A stretch of DNA of 64,000 nt. It comes from Streptomyces roseofulvus (GTDB taxonomy: Bacteria > Actinomycetota > Actinomycetes > Streptomycetales > Streptomycetaceae). The DNA is taken from the NCBI RefSeq assembly GCF_039534915.1, contig NZ_BAAAWE010000001.1, positions 6,200,001-6,264,000 on the forward strand, in the 5' to 3' direction. A program made the position numbers and the translations under genes. This document shows, one piece after another, positions 40,951 to 52,104 of this stretch (position 1 is the stretch's first letter; every line of letters starts with the position of its first letter). Under the pieces are notes generated by a model. It was not told the origin of the DNA, did no database searches, and saw nothing but the letters and a program-made list of their open reading frames with translations.

Positions 40951-40956
40951 GACAAT
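40951..40956 (+). promoter_or_regulatory. -10-like hexamer GACAAT, leaderless promoter candidate
   Basis: The hexamer ends 6 bases before the GTG at 40963; no ribosome binding site is visible. Confidence 0.45.
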
Positions 40957-40962
40957 CACGGT

Positions 40963-41511
40963 GTGACGACCCCTTACGAGCCTCCGGCGCACTCCCCGCG
41001 GCTGACCGACGCCGAGCGGGACCGCGCGCTGGTGCTGCTCCGGGAGGGCGCCGCACAGGGCCGTCTCTCGCACGACACCTTCCTCTTCCGGATGGAGCGA
41101 GCCCTCCAGGCCCGCCGCCCCGACGAACTGGCCGTGCTCACCGCCGACCTGCGCGGCGAGAGCGGCTGGAGCCGGCGGGTGATCGGCGCCGTCGAGGCCG
41201 TCTCGGGCTTCACCGCCCGCCTCCGCCGAGCCTGGCACGCCGAGCGGCTGCCCAAGCTGCTGCTGCCGCAGCCGGGGCCGTACCCGCTGCGGATCGGCCG
41301 CGACCCGGTGAACGGGCTGCGGCTCAGTCACGAGACGGCGTCCCGGCTGCACGCCGAGCTCTCCCTCCAGGGCGGCCTCTGGGTGCTGCGCGACCTCGGC
41401 TCCACCAACGGCACCACCGTCAACGGCCGCCGGGTCGTCGGCGCCGTCGTGGTGCGGGCCGGCGACGTCGTCGGCTTCGGCGAGATGAGCTTCCGGCTCT
41501 CCGTCGACTGA
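40963..41511 (+). CDS. DUF1707 and FHA domain protein
   Basis: This is a 182-residue protein. N-terminal DUF1707: RLTDAERDRALVLLREGAAQGRLSHDTFLFRMERALQAR (residues about 13-51). C-terminal FHA domain: YPLRIGRDPVNGLRLSHETASRLHAELSL and LRDLGSTNGTTVNGRRV, with the phosphothreonine-binding Arg, Ser and Asn all present, so it should bind pThr peptides. It would link a serine/threonine kinase to a target; no kinase is adjacent. GTG at 40963 fits the leaderless-type -10. Confidence 0.93.
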   Translation: MTTPYEPPAHSPRLTDAERDRALVLLREGAAQGRLSHDTFLFRMERALQARRPDELAVLTADLRGESGWSRRVIGAVEAVSGFTARLRRAWHAERLPKLLLPQPGPYPLRIGRDPVNGLRLSHETASRLHAELSLQGGLWVLRDLGSTNGTTVNGRRVVGAVVVRAGDVVGFGEMSFRLSVD

Positions 41512-41783
41512 CGTGCCCTCCGCCGACCGACGAGCTTCGCGCCGGCCGGCGAGCTCTCCGCCGGTTGCTGTGCTCTCTGTCGACAGGCCAGGTCAGCGCG
41601 GTGCCCCCTCACCCGTCCGGCGGAACGTGACGGGCGGCGCGGGGGCGCGGATGGTGGGCTGGGGGGACGCGCGCCACGACTCCGGCCGCGGTCCGTCACC
41701 GCCGGACGAGCCGTACGCACCGATCGGGCTGACCGAGCCGGTCCCGTACGAGCCGGCCGGGGCCGAACGACAGGGGGCGCGCG

Positions 41784-42839
41784 ATGCGCGACGAGCCGAG
41801 CCGCGACACCGAGGGCCGGACGGGCGAGGGGCCCTGGGAGCGGGTGCCCGTCATGGCGCCCGCCCGGCGGGCCGCCGGGCCCGCACGGGTGCGGCCGGTG
41901 GCCGACCCGACCGCGCCGCCCGGCGGGCTGACCGTCGCCCCCAGCCCGCTGGACCCCGGCGCCGCCCTCGACCCGCACCCCGTGCACCGCAGGCTGCGCG
42001 AGGAGTTCCCGCTCACGTACGACCCGCTGCTGCGCGCCTGGGTCCTCAGCCGGTACGCCGACGTGGCCACCGCCCTCACCGACCCCCGCTTCACCCACGG
42101 GCACCGGCCCGGCGACCCGGCCTGCGCCCGGGCCCACACCGACGTGGACCTCGGCGAGCTGCGGTCGGTGGCGGAACGCACCGCGTTCGTGCTGGCCCGC
42201 CGGATCGCCGGCCGCGAACGGGCCGACCTGGTGGCCGACTTCTGCCACTGGCTGCCGGCCGGCACGGTCGCCGCCGCCGTCGGCGTCCCCTACCGGGACA
42301 TGATGCGGCTGGTACGGGGCCGGGCCGCGACGGCGCTCGCCGGGGAGTGCGGCGGGCAGATCGCGGTACGGGAGAAGGCGCTGGCCTCCTTCCTCGCCAA
42401 CGTCCTCGTCGACCCCGACCAGGTCGCCGCCCTGCGCGACGCCCCGCCGGGCCTGGTGGCCCGGGCGTGGGCCGAGTCGCTGCGCCGCGACCCTCCGGTG
42501 CAGATCGCCGTCCGGCGCACCCGCGAGGACGTGCCGGTCAGCGGCGGGGTGCTGCCCGGAGGCTCCTCGGTCGCGCTGCTCATCGGCGCGGCCGGACGGG
42601 ACCCCGAGCGGTTCCGCGACCCGGACCGCTTCGACCCGCTCCGCGACGACCCGCACCAGCTCACCTACGGCCCCGGATTCTGCCCGGCGGTGATCCTGGC
42701 CGGCCTGGAAGCGGAGTACGCGGTCCGCGTGCTCTTCCAGGCGATGCCCCGGCTGCGGCTGGCCGACGGCTTCCGTCCCGCGCCGGCCGGGCTCATCACC
42801 CGCGCCCCGCGCACCCTGGCGGTCCTGCCGAACGGCTGA
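41784..42839 (+). CDS. Degenerate/truncated cytochrome P450-like protein
   Basis: The 351-residue protein is clearly P450-derived: FPLTYDPLLRAWVLSRYADVATALTDPRF near the N-terminus, the K-helix ExxR as AESLRRDPPVQ (near residue 233), PGGSSVALLIGAAGRDPERFRDPDRFDP, and LTYGPGFCPAVILAGLEAEYAV as haem segment (near residue 292). About 50 residues around the I-helix (normally AGxET) are missing between AGECGGQIAVREKALASFLANV and the ExxR helix. The haem loop has lost the Arg/His before the Cys, although Cys remains. It may be non-catalytic or a specialised small P450. The 272 bases upstream hold no supported gene. Confidence 0.8.
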   Translation: MRDEPSRDTEGRTGEGPWERVPVMAPARRAAGPARVRPVADPTAPPGGLTVAPSPLDPGAALDPHPVHRRLREEFPLTYDPLLRAWVLSRYADVATALTDPRFTHGHRPGDPACARAHTDVDLGELRSVAERTAFVLARRIAGRERADLVADFCHWLPAGTVAAAVGVPYRDMMRLVRGRAATALAGECGGQIAVREKALASFLANVLVDPDQVAALRDAPPGLVARAWAESLRRDPPVQIAVRRTREDVPVSGGVLPGGSSVALLIGAAGRDPERFRDPDRFDPLRDDPHQLTYGPGFCPAVILAGLEAEYAVRVLFQAMPRLRLADGFRPAPAGLITRAPRTLAVLPNG

Positions 42840-42863
42840 TTCTGTGCGGTGCCGCCCCGCTGC

Positions 42864-42869
42864 TAGGGT
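42864..42869 (+). promoter_or_regulatory. -10-like TAGGGT upstream of 42931 gene
   Basis: TAGGGT lies 25 bases after the P450-like stop and would give a leader of about 55 bases with GGGGA before the GTG. Confidence 0.45.
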
Positions 42870-42930
42870 GACGTGCGCTCGTCAAGCGAGCCTTCTTTCG
42901 CACGTACGACTTCCAACGGGGAACGATCAA

Positions 42931-43410
42931 GTGAAGCTTCGTCATGCCCGCGCGATCGCCGTCTTCGGCATCGCCGTCTTCGCCCTCACCGGTGCCCGCG
43001 GTTCGAACGGCGCCAGCTGCGGCGGCAGCAGCGGTTCGAGCTCCAGCTCCAGCGGCGGCAGCCACGACAACGACGGGTCCGGCAGCAGCTCCGGCGGCTC
43101 CGTCCCCGGCGGCGGCAGCAGCGCGGACAAGGCGGCCCGCGACGTCACCATCGACAAGTGCGCCTACGACCCGGCGACGAAGAACCTCACCGCCCGGATC
43201 ACGGTGAAGAACGACGGCGCGCTCGACTACGACTACTCCGTCACGATGAAGTTCACCGGCACCGGCGCGACCTCCGCGACCGCGTTCAAGGGCGGCATCG
43301 CCGTCGCGGCGGGCGCCTCCGCGACCGCCGAGCTCAGCACCCCGTACCCGGGCACCGGCGACGGCTCCGAGTACACCAAGTGCGAGGTCACGCGCGCCAG
43401 CCGCCTCTGA
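42931..43410 (+). CDS. Secreted Ser/Gly-rich protein with immunoglobulin-like domain
   Basis: This 159-residue protein has signal peptide LRHARAIAVFGIAVFALTGARG, then a low-complexity Ser/Gly linker (about residues 28-66). A small beta-sandwich of about 90 residues with two cysteines follows (VTIDKCAYDPATKNLTARITVKNDG...YDYSVTMKF...SEYTKCEV), like the extracellular FxLYD-type domains. NGASC could be a weak lipobox at Cys29; cleavage by signal peptidase I is the alternative. GTG at 42931 has GGGGA upstream. It ends at a strong terminator. Confidence 0.82.
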   Translation: MKLRHARAIAVFGIAVFALTGARGSNGASCGGSSGSSSSSSGGSHDNDGSGSSSGGSVPGGGSSADKAARDVTIDKCAYDPATKNLTARITVKNDGALDYDYSVTMKFTGTGATSATAFKGGIAVAAGASATAELSTPYPGTGDGSEYTKCEVTRASRL

Positions 43411-43430
43411 CGCGCCGGCGGCGGAAGAAC

Positions 43431-43465
43431 GGGTGGGCGGGGACCGACGGGGTCCCCGCCCACCC
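43431..43465 (+). terminator. 15-bp perfect hairpin
   Basis: GGGTGGGCGGGGACC and its complement flank a 5-base loop, 20 bases after the stop at 43410 and 7 bases before the end of the minus-strand remnant gene, so it may serve both. Confidence 0.9.
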
Positions 43466-43472
43466 GCCGTCG

Positions 43473-43690
43473 TCAGCCGCGCCGCCGGTAGGCGTCGGTC
43501 TGGGTCGGCGGCGCGTCGTGCGCCGCCCACGAGTTGTACGAGACCCGGTCCCGGCTCGCCTGGAGGCGGGCCTGCTCCTCGACGCGGAGGCCCTCCGCGT
43601 GCTCCGTCGTGGACCTGCCGCGGCGCAGCAGCACCACCGTCAGCACCACGACGAGATCCCCAGGACCGCGAACAGGATTCCCCTCGCCAT
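43473..43690 (-). pseudogene. Frameshifted small membrane protein gene (about 72 aa if intact)
   Basis: The minus strand opens at ATG 43690 with GAGGGGGAAG upstream and encodes MARGILFAVLGI. It then stops after four more codons (SSWC). In the next frame the sequence continues without interruption as VVVLTVVLLRRGRS...EEQARLQASRDRVSYNSWAAHDAPPTQTDAYRRRG to the TGA at 43473. Restoring one base near 43655 joins a membrane helix to a charged tail, a plausible single-pass protein. A one-base deletion (or a sequencing error) explains this. It is 43 bases upstream of nothing but the treY stop on the same strand. Confidence 0.75.
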
Positions 43691-43733
43691 CGGCTTCCCC
43701 CTCTTCCTCGTGCGCGTACCCGTCAGTGTGCGG

Positions 43734-46085
43734 TCAGGACGGGATCCGCGCGAGGAGCGCGACCGGGCGGTCCGCGAACAGCTCCGCCAGCTTCAGCTCG
43801 CTCTCCGGTCCGCCGGTGAACTCCCGCACCCCGTCGAGGACATCGGCCCACCGGCCCGCCGGCAGCACCAGCTCCGTGTCCCGCCAGCCGCCCGCCTCCG
43901 CCAGCCGCAGCGAGAGCCGGGTCACCGCGGTGACCACCTCGCCCGAGCGCGCGAAGGCCAGACAGTGGGCGGCGGCCGGGCCCTCGGCCGTCAGCGGCAG
44001 ATAGGTCCCGCCGGGGCCGAAGGCCGCCGGACGCTCCCGGCGCAGCCGGAGCGCGGCCCGGACCAGCGCCGTCCGCCCGTCGTCCGGACCCGGCGCGAAC
44101 GGGGCCCGGTTGTCCGGGTCGACCAGCGCCCGGTACTCGCGCTCGGTGCCCTGGTACAGCTCCGGCACGCCCGGCATGGTCAGCTGGACCAGCGCCGCGC
44201 CGTCCGCGTGCGCCCGGATGTGCGGCTCCAGCGCGAACGCCGCCTCGGACGCCGTCCGCAGCGGGACGCGACCGGGCCCGGCGGCGACGAAGTCGGCCAC
44301 CGCCCGCTCGTACGCCGGGTCCTGCTCGGTCCAGGAGGTCCGCAGCCCCTCCTCCCGCACCGCCTTGAGCACCGCGGGACCGATCCGCTCCGGATCCGGC
44401 GTGCCGAAGCCGAAGGCGGTCTGCCAGGCCGTCCAGGCGAGGTGCGGGTCCGGCGCCGGGACCCCGGCGACCTCGGCCAGCAGCCCGGCCCACACGTCCG
44501 GACACTGGGCGAGCACCGCGATCGCCGCCCGCACGTCCGCGCTGCGCTTGGTGTCGTGGGTGGTGAGCACCGTGCCGCCGGCCGGCCAGTCGCGGGCCAG
44601 CCGGGCGCAGGCGGCGTGGAACTCCGCGACGCCGACGGCGGGCCGGCCCGGATCGCCGCCGACCTCGTTGGCCGAGAGCAGCGGGGCGTACCGGTAGAAG
44701 GCGGTGTCCTCGGTGGACTTGGCGCGCAGCGCCGAGGACGTCTGGGCGAACCGGGCCCGGAACGCGCGGTGTCCGGGGGAGTCGCCGTGCGTCCCGAGGA
44801 GCAGTCCCCGGACGGCGTCCACGGCGGCGGCCTCCTCCGGCACCGCGAACGCGGCCCGCGCGCCCCTGGCCGCCTCGGGGGTGAGGACCCGCTCGGCGCC
44901 GGTCCGGTAGGGCCGGTAGACCGGCACGCGGACGAGGAGTTCCTCGATCGCAGTGCGCAGGGCCCAGGGCGCGTGGTCCTGGAGCGCCGGATCGGCGGCG
45001 CACAGCCGGGCCGCCGCCCGGGTCAGGACGGCCGTCTCGGCCGCCAGGTCGTGCCGCACCACCTCGTACGCGGCGCGTCGGGCGGTCGCCTCCCACTCGC
45101 CGCCCCGGTCCGCCGAGCGGCCGGCGAACTCCCGGTAGAGTGCGGTGAGTTCGGCGGCCCCCTCCGGGTCGGTGAGGACGCCGTCGACCAGCCGCAGCGC
45201 GTCGTAGCCGGTGGTCCCGGCGACCGGCCAGGCGTCCGGCAGCGTCTCGGGTCCGGTGAGGATCTTCTCGACCACCGTCCAGCACCGGCCGCCGGTCGCC
45301 TCCGCCAGCCGCTCCAGATAGCCCTGCGGATCGGCGAGTCCGTCCGGATGGTCGATCCGCAGCCCCTCGATCACCCCGTCGGCGACCAGCTCCAGGATCT
45401 TCGCGTGGGTCGCCGTGAACACCTCCGGGTCCTCCACCCGCACCCCGATCAGGTCCGAGACGGTGAAGAAGCGCCGGTAGCCCAGCTCGGTGCGGGCCAG
45501 CCGCCACCAGCCGAGCCGGTACCACTGGGCGGCGAGCAGCTCGTCCAGCGGGAGCTCCTCGGTGCCCGCGCGGAGCGGGAACTCCTGCCCGTCCAGGCGG
45601 AGCACGCCGTCCTCGACCCGCAGCCGGTCCCGTACCTCCGACAGGCGCGCGGGCAGCACCGGGAGCAGCAGCCGGTCGCCGTCGCCGGCCGACCGGTCGA
45701 GGTCGAACCAGCGGGCGTACGGCGACTCCGGGCCGTCCCGCAGGACCTCCCGCAGGGCGTGGTTGTGGCGCGGGGAAGCGGCCATGTGGTTGGGCACCAG
45801 GTCCACCACCAGGCCCAGGCCGTGGGCGCGGGCGGTGGCGGCGAGCGAGCGCAGCCCCGCCTCGCCGCCCAGCTCCGCCCGGACCGCGCGGTGGTCGGTG
45901 ACGTCGTAGCCGTGGGCGGAGCCGGGCACCGCCTCCAGGACGGGGGAGAGGTGCAGATGCGAGACGCCGAGACCGGCCAGGTGCGGCACGGCCCGCTCGG
46001 CGGCGGCGAACGGGAACGCGGGCTGGAGCTGGAGCCGGTAGGTGGCGGTGGGCACGACGGCGGGCGCGTGGCGGTGGGACGTCAT
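43734..46085 (-). CDS. treY: Malto-oligosyltrehalose synthase
   Basis: TreY converts the reducing end of maltodextrins into a trehalosyl unit (intramolecular transglucosylation). The 783-residue protein has GH13 motifs: TATYRLQLQPAFPF at the start, HGYDVTDH, VVDLVPNHMA (region I), GLRIDHPDGL (catalytic Asp, near residue 230), WTVVEKIL (acid Glu, near residue 256) and STEDTAFYRYAPLLSANEVGG; TTHDTKRSADVRAA holds the third carboxylate. ATG at 46085 lies 81 bases from the divergent MFS start, with an operator-like palindrome between them. With treZ and glgX it makes trehalose from glycogen. Confidence 0.97.
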   Translation of the reverse strand: MTSHRHAPAVVPTATYRLQLQPAFPFAAAERAVPHLAGLGVSHLHLSPVLEAVPGSAHGYDVTDHRAVRAELGGEAGLRSLAATARAHGLGLVVDLVPNHMAASPRHNHALREVLRDGPESPYARWFDLDRSAGDGDRLLLPVLPARLSEVRDRLRVEDGVLRLDGQEFPLRAGTEELPLDELLAAQWYRLGWWRLARTELGYRRFFTVSDLIGVRVEDPEVFTATHAKILELVADGVIEGLRIDHPDGLADPQGYLERLAEATGGRCWTVVEKILTGPETLPDAWPVAGTTGYDALRLVDGVLTDPEGAAELTALYREFAGRSADRGGEWEATARRAAYEVVRHDLAAETAVLTRAAARLCAADPALQDHAPWALRTAIEELLVRVPVYRPYRTGAERVLTPEAARGARAAFAVPEEAAAVDAVRGLLLGTHGDSPGHRAFRARFAQTSSALRAKSTEDTAFYRYAPLLSANEVGGDPGRPAVGVAEFHAACARLARDWPAGGTVLTTHDTKRSADVRAAIAVLAQCPDVWAGLLAEVAGVPAPDPHLAWTAWQTAFGFGTPDPERIGPAVLKAVREEGLRTSWTEQDPAYERAVADFVAAGPGRVPLRTASEAAFALEPHIRAHADGAALVQLTMPGVPELYQGTEREYRALVDPDNRAPFAPGPDDGRTALVRAALRLRRERPAAFGPGGTYLPLTAEGPAAAHCLAFARSGEVVTAVTRLSLRLAEAGGWRDTELVLPAGRWADVLDGVREFTGGPESELKLAELFADRPVALLARIPS

Positions 46086-46127
46086 GCGAACGTACGTACC
46101 CCGTACGGAAGCTTCCGTGTCATCACC

Positions 46128-46151
46128 CGATGCACCCGTTCGGGTGCATCG
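46128..46151. promoter_or_regulatory. 24-bp perfect palindrome in the treY-MFS divergent promoter region
   Basis: CGATGCACCCG and CGGGTGCATCG surround TT (11-bp arms, no mismatch). The palindrome occupies the spacer directly in front of the -10-like TAGTTT of the MFS gene and lies 42 bases upstream of the treY ATG, so a bound dimer could control both genes. Confidence 0.8.
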
Positions 46152-46154
46152 CGC

Positions 46155-46160
46155 TAGTTT
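46155..46160 (+). promoter_or_regulatory. -10-like TAGTTT, leaderless promoter candidate for MFS gene
   Basis: The hexamer ends 6 bases before the ATG at 46167 and begins 4 bases after the palindrome. Confidence 0.5.
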
Positions 46161-47400
46161 CGGCCGATGCCCCCCCCGACGGCCAGGAGGTGCCCCCACC
46201 GGATGTACCGCGACACCCTCTCCCTGCTCGGGCCCGGCCTCCCGGTCCTCTCCTTCCTGGGCCGGCTGCCGACCGCCATGTGCCAGCTCGGCAGCGTGCT
46301 GCTGGTCGCGGAGACCAGCGGCTCGCTCGCCACGGCGGGCCTCGCCGGCGGCGCGCTGGCCGCCGGGCAGACCGTCGCGGGGCCGCTGCTCGGCCGGCTC
46401 GCGGACCGGCGCGGCCAGCGCGGCCCCGTCCTGGCCGCGTCCCTCGCCAACGCGGTCGCGGTCGCCGCCCTGGTCCTCGCCGCCGTCGCCCGGGCCCCCA
46501 CCGGCCTCCTCGTGCCGCTGGCGCTGCTCGCCGGGGCGACCGTTCCCCAGATCGGGCCGCTGGCCCGGACCCGCTCGGTGGCCCTCGCCCGCCGGGCCGG
46601 CGCGGACGACCGGACCGTGGGCGCGGTCCTCTCCTTCGAGGGCACGCTCGACGAGGTGTCGTTCGTCCTCGGCCCGGCGCTCGTCGGCCTCGCCGCCGCC
46701 CTCGCCCACCCGGGCACCGCCCTGCTCGGCGCGGCCCTGCTGCTCGCCCTCTGCGGCACCGGCTTCGCCCTCCACCCCTCGGCCCGCGCCACCGCCCCGG
46801 AACCGGCCGCGAGCACCACCCGCACGGGCGCCGCCGAACGGACGCGGCTGCCCGGCTCCACGTACGCCCTCCGGGTGACGATGGTCCTCCAGGGCGCCAT
46901 GTTCGGCGCCTCCCAGGCCGGGATCACCGCGCTCACCGCCGCGCTCGACGCGCCCGCCCAGGCCGGGCTCGTCTACGCGGCGATGGGGGTGATGAGCGCC
47001 GCCGTCGGCCTCTCGCTCGCCGCGCTGCCCGCCCGGATCGGCCTCACCCTCCGCTGGCGGACCGCGACCGCCGGGCTCGTCCTGCTCTCCCTCCCGCTGC
47101 TCGCCGTCGACTCCCTGCCGGGCCTGTACGCCGTGGTGACCGTGCTCGGCGCCGCCTACGCCCCGCACCTCATCACGGTCTTCGCGCTGACCGAGCGGTC
47201 CGTCCCGGCCGGCCGGCTCGCCGAGTCCATGGCCTTCCTGACCAGCGGGATCGTCGGCGGGCAGGCGCTCGCCCTGGCGCTCTCCGGCCGGCTCGCCGAA
47301 CAGCACGGCGCCCCCGCCGCCTTCGCGGTGGCGGTGGGGGCGGCCGTCGCCTGCGCGGCGCTCTCCTGGACCGTCCGGACGGGGGCGCCGAGCGGCGCGC

Positions 47401-49521
<2,121 letters not shown>

Positions 49522-49982
49522 GGATACGAATATTCCTCTTCTGTCCGGGTTCATGCATGCTCTTCGGCCCGATCCTGCCGGAAAGAGACGCCACCTCCCG
49601 GGATTTCGCCCGGTCCTACCGGGTGACCGCAGACCAAGCGGGGGATAGAGGGGGAAATGTGTACGAAATAACGCTCCGCCGCCGGGGTGGCGGCGGCCGG
49701 AGCGGCCGCGCGGGTCAACATCGGGTTCCGCCGCGTCGCCCCGGACGGGGCCGCCGGCCCCGTCCCGGCCGGCGGCACGGGTTCCGGCTCGCGCCCGGGG
49801 GCGGAACCGCTATGAATCCCCTCACTCCGCCCGATCTCGCCTCCGGGAACGGGCGGCCGCCGACGCCGAGTTGGGCAAGCGGCCGGACGATCCTGCTGCA
49901 CCGCCTCCCGCTCCCGGAGTACCCTTCCTTGATCTTGTCGGAAGAATCGGGACGGGCGTCCAGAGCAGAAGGCGGTGCGCGG
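49522..49982. other. 461-base divergent intergenic region with two strong hairpins
   Basis: This holds no supported gene. It has a CGCTCCGCCGCC hairpin with bulge (49672-49704), a perfect 10-bp GGACGGGGCC hairpin with a GCC loop (49743-49765), a relatively A-rich stretch around GTGTACGAAATAAC (49660-49672), and TACCCT (49920-49925) as possible -10 of the HEPN gene. The reading frame of the HEPN gene stays open back to 49557, so a longer start cannot be excluded. Confidence 0.6.
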
Positions 49983-51263
49983 GTGAGCTCGGGAGGTCTT
50001 GAGCTGCCCCCAGGTGACGCGGGTCACGAGGGGGGACCGGCCGACCCTGGGGAGGCGCCGCCCACGGTGGTCCTCCCCTCGGGCACCGTCACCGGCGCGG
50101 TCCCCGTGGCCCGCCCGGTGGAGATCGGCGCCGAACTCGACTGGGGCGCCGAGGCGTGGAGCGAGGTCCGCACCCGCGCCCAGCGCGCCGGCCGTGCCTA
50201 CATCTGGCTCAATCTCGTCGAACAGCGGATGCGGGCCGTCGTCGCCGCCGTCCTCCGGCCGGTCTACGAACCCGTCCACGGCGACGAGTGGGTCGTCGCC
50301 GCCGCCGGCCCGGCCGGCCAGGAATGGGTCCGCCGGGCCGTCGCCGTCCGCGAGGTCTCCCGCCGCAAGGGCTACCTCCTCGACCCCGCCGACGACAACG
50401 TCCTCTCCTTCCTCACCCTGCCCCAGCTCCGCGAGCTGATGGTGCAGCACTGGCCCTGCTTCGAGCCCTACTTCGACGACCGGCGCGAGGTCGAACTCGC
50501 CCTCGACGAACTGGAGGTGACCCGGAACGTCGTCTCCCGCAACCGGGCCCTCTCGCCGACCGTCCTCGCCCAGGCCGAACGGGCCTCCGCCCGCATCCTG
50601 GAGATCCTCGGCAGCGGCGCCGGCGCCCCCTCCGCCGACCGGCTGCCCGTCGACGCCGTCGAGGACCTCGTCGGCGACCGGTACGCCGACGTCGTCTCCG
50701 TCCACCCCGACCGCGTCCGGCTCCAGCGCCAGCTGCCCGCCGAGGACCTCTTCGGCGGCGCCCGACGCCTCGACGCCACCGGCATAGGCCTCAATCTGCT
50801 CGTGCAGAACTTCTCCGGCCGCCGCATGGTCCGCCTCGCCGAGTCCGGGTGCCGGATACGGCTCCTCTTCCTCAACCCCGCCAGCAGCGCCGTCAAGCGC
50901 CGCGAGCGGGAGCTCGGCATCAGGAAGGGCGAGCTGAGCCGGTCCGTCGAGATGAACATCCTGCACATGCGCCGGGTCCGCTCCAAGCTCCGCGACCCCG
51001 ACGCCTTCCAGATCCACGTCTTCGACGAGACCCCCCGCTTCACCGCCTACCTCGTCGACGGCGACGGCCCCGACGGGGTCGGCGTCGTCCAGTCCTACCT
51101 CCGCAGGGCCCGCGGCATGGAGGCGCCCGTCCTCGTGCTGCGCGGCGGCGGCCGGACCGTCGTCCGGCCCGACGGCCCCGGACGTGACGCGGACCACGGA
51201 CTCTTCGAGACCTACCGGGAGGAGTTCGAGTCCGTCTGGCTCGACTCCCGGCCCGTTTCCTGA
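49983..51263 (+). CDS. SAV2148-family HEPN domain protein
   Basis: The 426-residue protein matches, by memory, the streptomycete family named for SAV_2148: an N-terminal SSGGLELPPGD segment, then ELDWGAEAWSEVRTRAQRAGRAYIWLNLVEQRMRAVVAAVL, a HEPN-like helical bundle with EWVVAAAGPAGQEWVRRAVAVREVSRRKGYLLDP, and later VSRNRALSPTVLAQAER. A Rossmann-like C-terminal part follows (LNLLVQNFSGRRMVRLAESGCRIRLLFLNP). The canonical HEPN RNase motif RxxxxH is not obvious (VSRNRALS has no His), so nuclease activity is uncertain. GTG at 49983 has an AAGGCGG-like site. Confidence 0.85.
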   Translation: MSSGGLELPPGDAGHEGGPADPGEAPPTVVLPSGTVTGAVPVARPVEIGAELDWGAEAWSEVRTRAQRAGRAYIWLNLVEQRMRAVVAAVLRPVYEPVHGDEWVVAAAGPAGQEWVRRAVAVREVSRRKGYLLDPADDNVLSFLTLPQLRELMVQHWPCFEPYFDDRREVELALDELEVTRNVVSRNRALSPTVLAQAERASARILEILGSGAGAPSADRLPVDAVEDLVGDRYADVVSVHPDRVRLQRQLPAEDLFGGARRLDATGIGLNLLVQNFSGRRMVRLAESGCRIRLLFLNPASSAVKRRERELGIRKGELSRSVEMNILHMRRVRSKLRDPDAFQIHVFDETPRFTAYLVDGDGPDGVGVVQSYLRRARGMEAPVLVLRGGGRTVVRPDGPGRDADHGLFETYREEFESVWLDSRPVS

Positions 51264-51350
51264 GACCCCGGCCCCGCCCCTCCGGCCGCGTTGTCAGAGG
51301 CGCGTGCGAGGGTGTGAGCACCACGGGGGAGATCACGTAAGGAGGACCCG

Positions 51351-52076
51351 ATGGCCTGGCATGGGGAACCACTGGTCGGCTTCGACCTGGAGACGACGGG
51401 GACGGACCCGCTCGAATCCCGCATCGTCACCGCGTCGATCGTCGGCGTCCACCGCGGAGCGGTGGTCCGGCAGCGGGACTGGCTCGCCGATCCCGGTGTC
51501 CGCATCCCCGAACAGGCGTCCGCCATCCACGGCATCAGCAGCGAGCGGGCCGCCGCCGAGGGCCGCCCGGTCCGCGAGGTCGCCGACGAGGTCGCCGAGA
51601 CCCTGACCGGCTACTGGGCCCAGGGCGTCCCCGTCGTCGCCTACAACGCCTCCTTCGACCTCACCCTGCTCTCCGCCGAGCTGCGGCGGCACGGGCTGCC
51701 CTCGCTCGCCGAGCGGATGGGCGGCACCGGCATCGGGCCCGTCCTCGACCCGTACACCATCGACCGGGCCGTCGACCGCTACCGGCGAGGCAAGCGGACC
51801 CTGGAGGCGGTCTGCGGCGAGTACGGCGTCGAGCTCACCAGCGCCCACCAGGCGTCCGCCGACGCGCTCGCCGCCGTCCGGGTCGCCCTCGCGATAGCCG
51901 CCCGGCATCCGCAGGTGGCCGCCCTCGACCCGGCCGAGCTGCACGAGCGGCAGATCGGCTGGTACCGCGCCTGGGCCGAGAACTTCCAGGACTTCCTTCG
52001 CCGCAAGGGCGACCCGGACGCGGTCGTCGACCCGGTGTGGCCGCTGCGCGGCGAACCGGTGGCCGTCACTCCCTGA
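51351..52076 (+). CDS. DnaQ-like (DEDDh) 3'-5' exonuclease
   Basis: The 241-residue exonuclease has Exo I FDLETTGTDP (D11, E13), Exo II VVAYNASFDLTLL (near residue 94) and Exo III HQASADALAAVRVAL (H and D near residues 165-170), the DEDDh set of the DnaQ/RNase T superfamily. It removes nucleotides from DNA or RNA 3' ends with two metal ions. It is a stand-alone protein without polymerase neighbours, so a repair or RNA-processing role is likely. AAGGAGG lies before the ATG, one of the best ribosome binding sites of the window. Confidence 0.95.
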   Translation: MAWHGEPLVGFDLETTGTDPLESRIVTASIVGVHRGAVVRQRDWLADPGVRIPEQASAIHGISSERAAAEGRPVREVADEVAETLTGYWAQGVPVVAYNASFDLTLLSAELRRHGLPSLAERMGGTGIGPVLDPYTIDRAVDRYRRGKRTLEAVCGEYGVELTSAHQASADALAAVRVALAIAARHPQVAALDPAELHERQIGWYRAWAENFQDFLRRKGDPDAVVDPVWPLRGEPVAVTP

Positions 52077-52104
52077 CGTTCTCCCGGTCTGCCGCCGGGC
52101 ATGC

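Noticed and set aside
42873..46157. Plus-strand frame of about 1,090 codons opposite treY
   Set aside because: Antisense to a clear GH13 enzyme; no domain seen.
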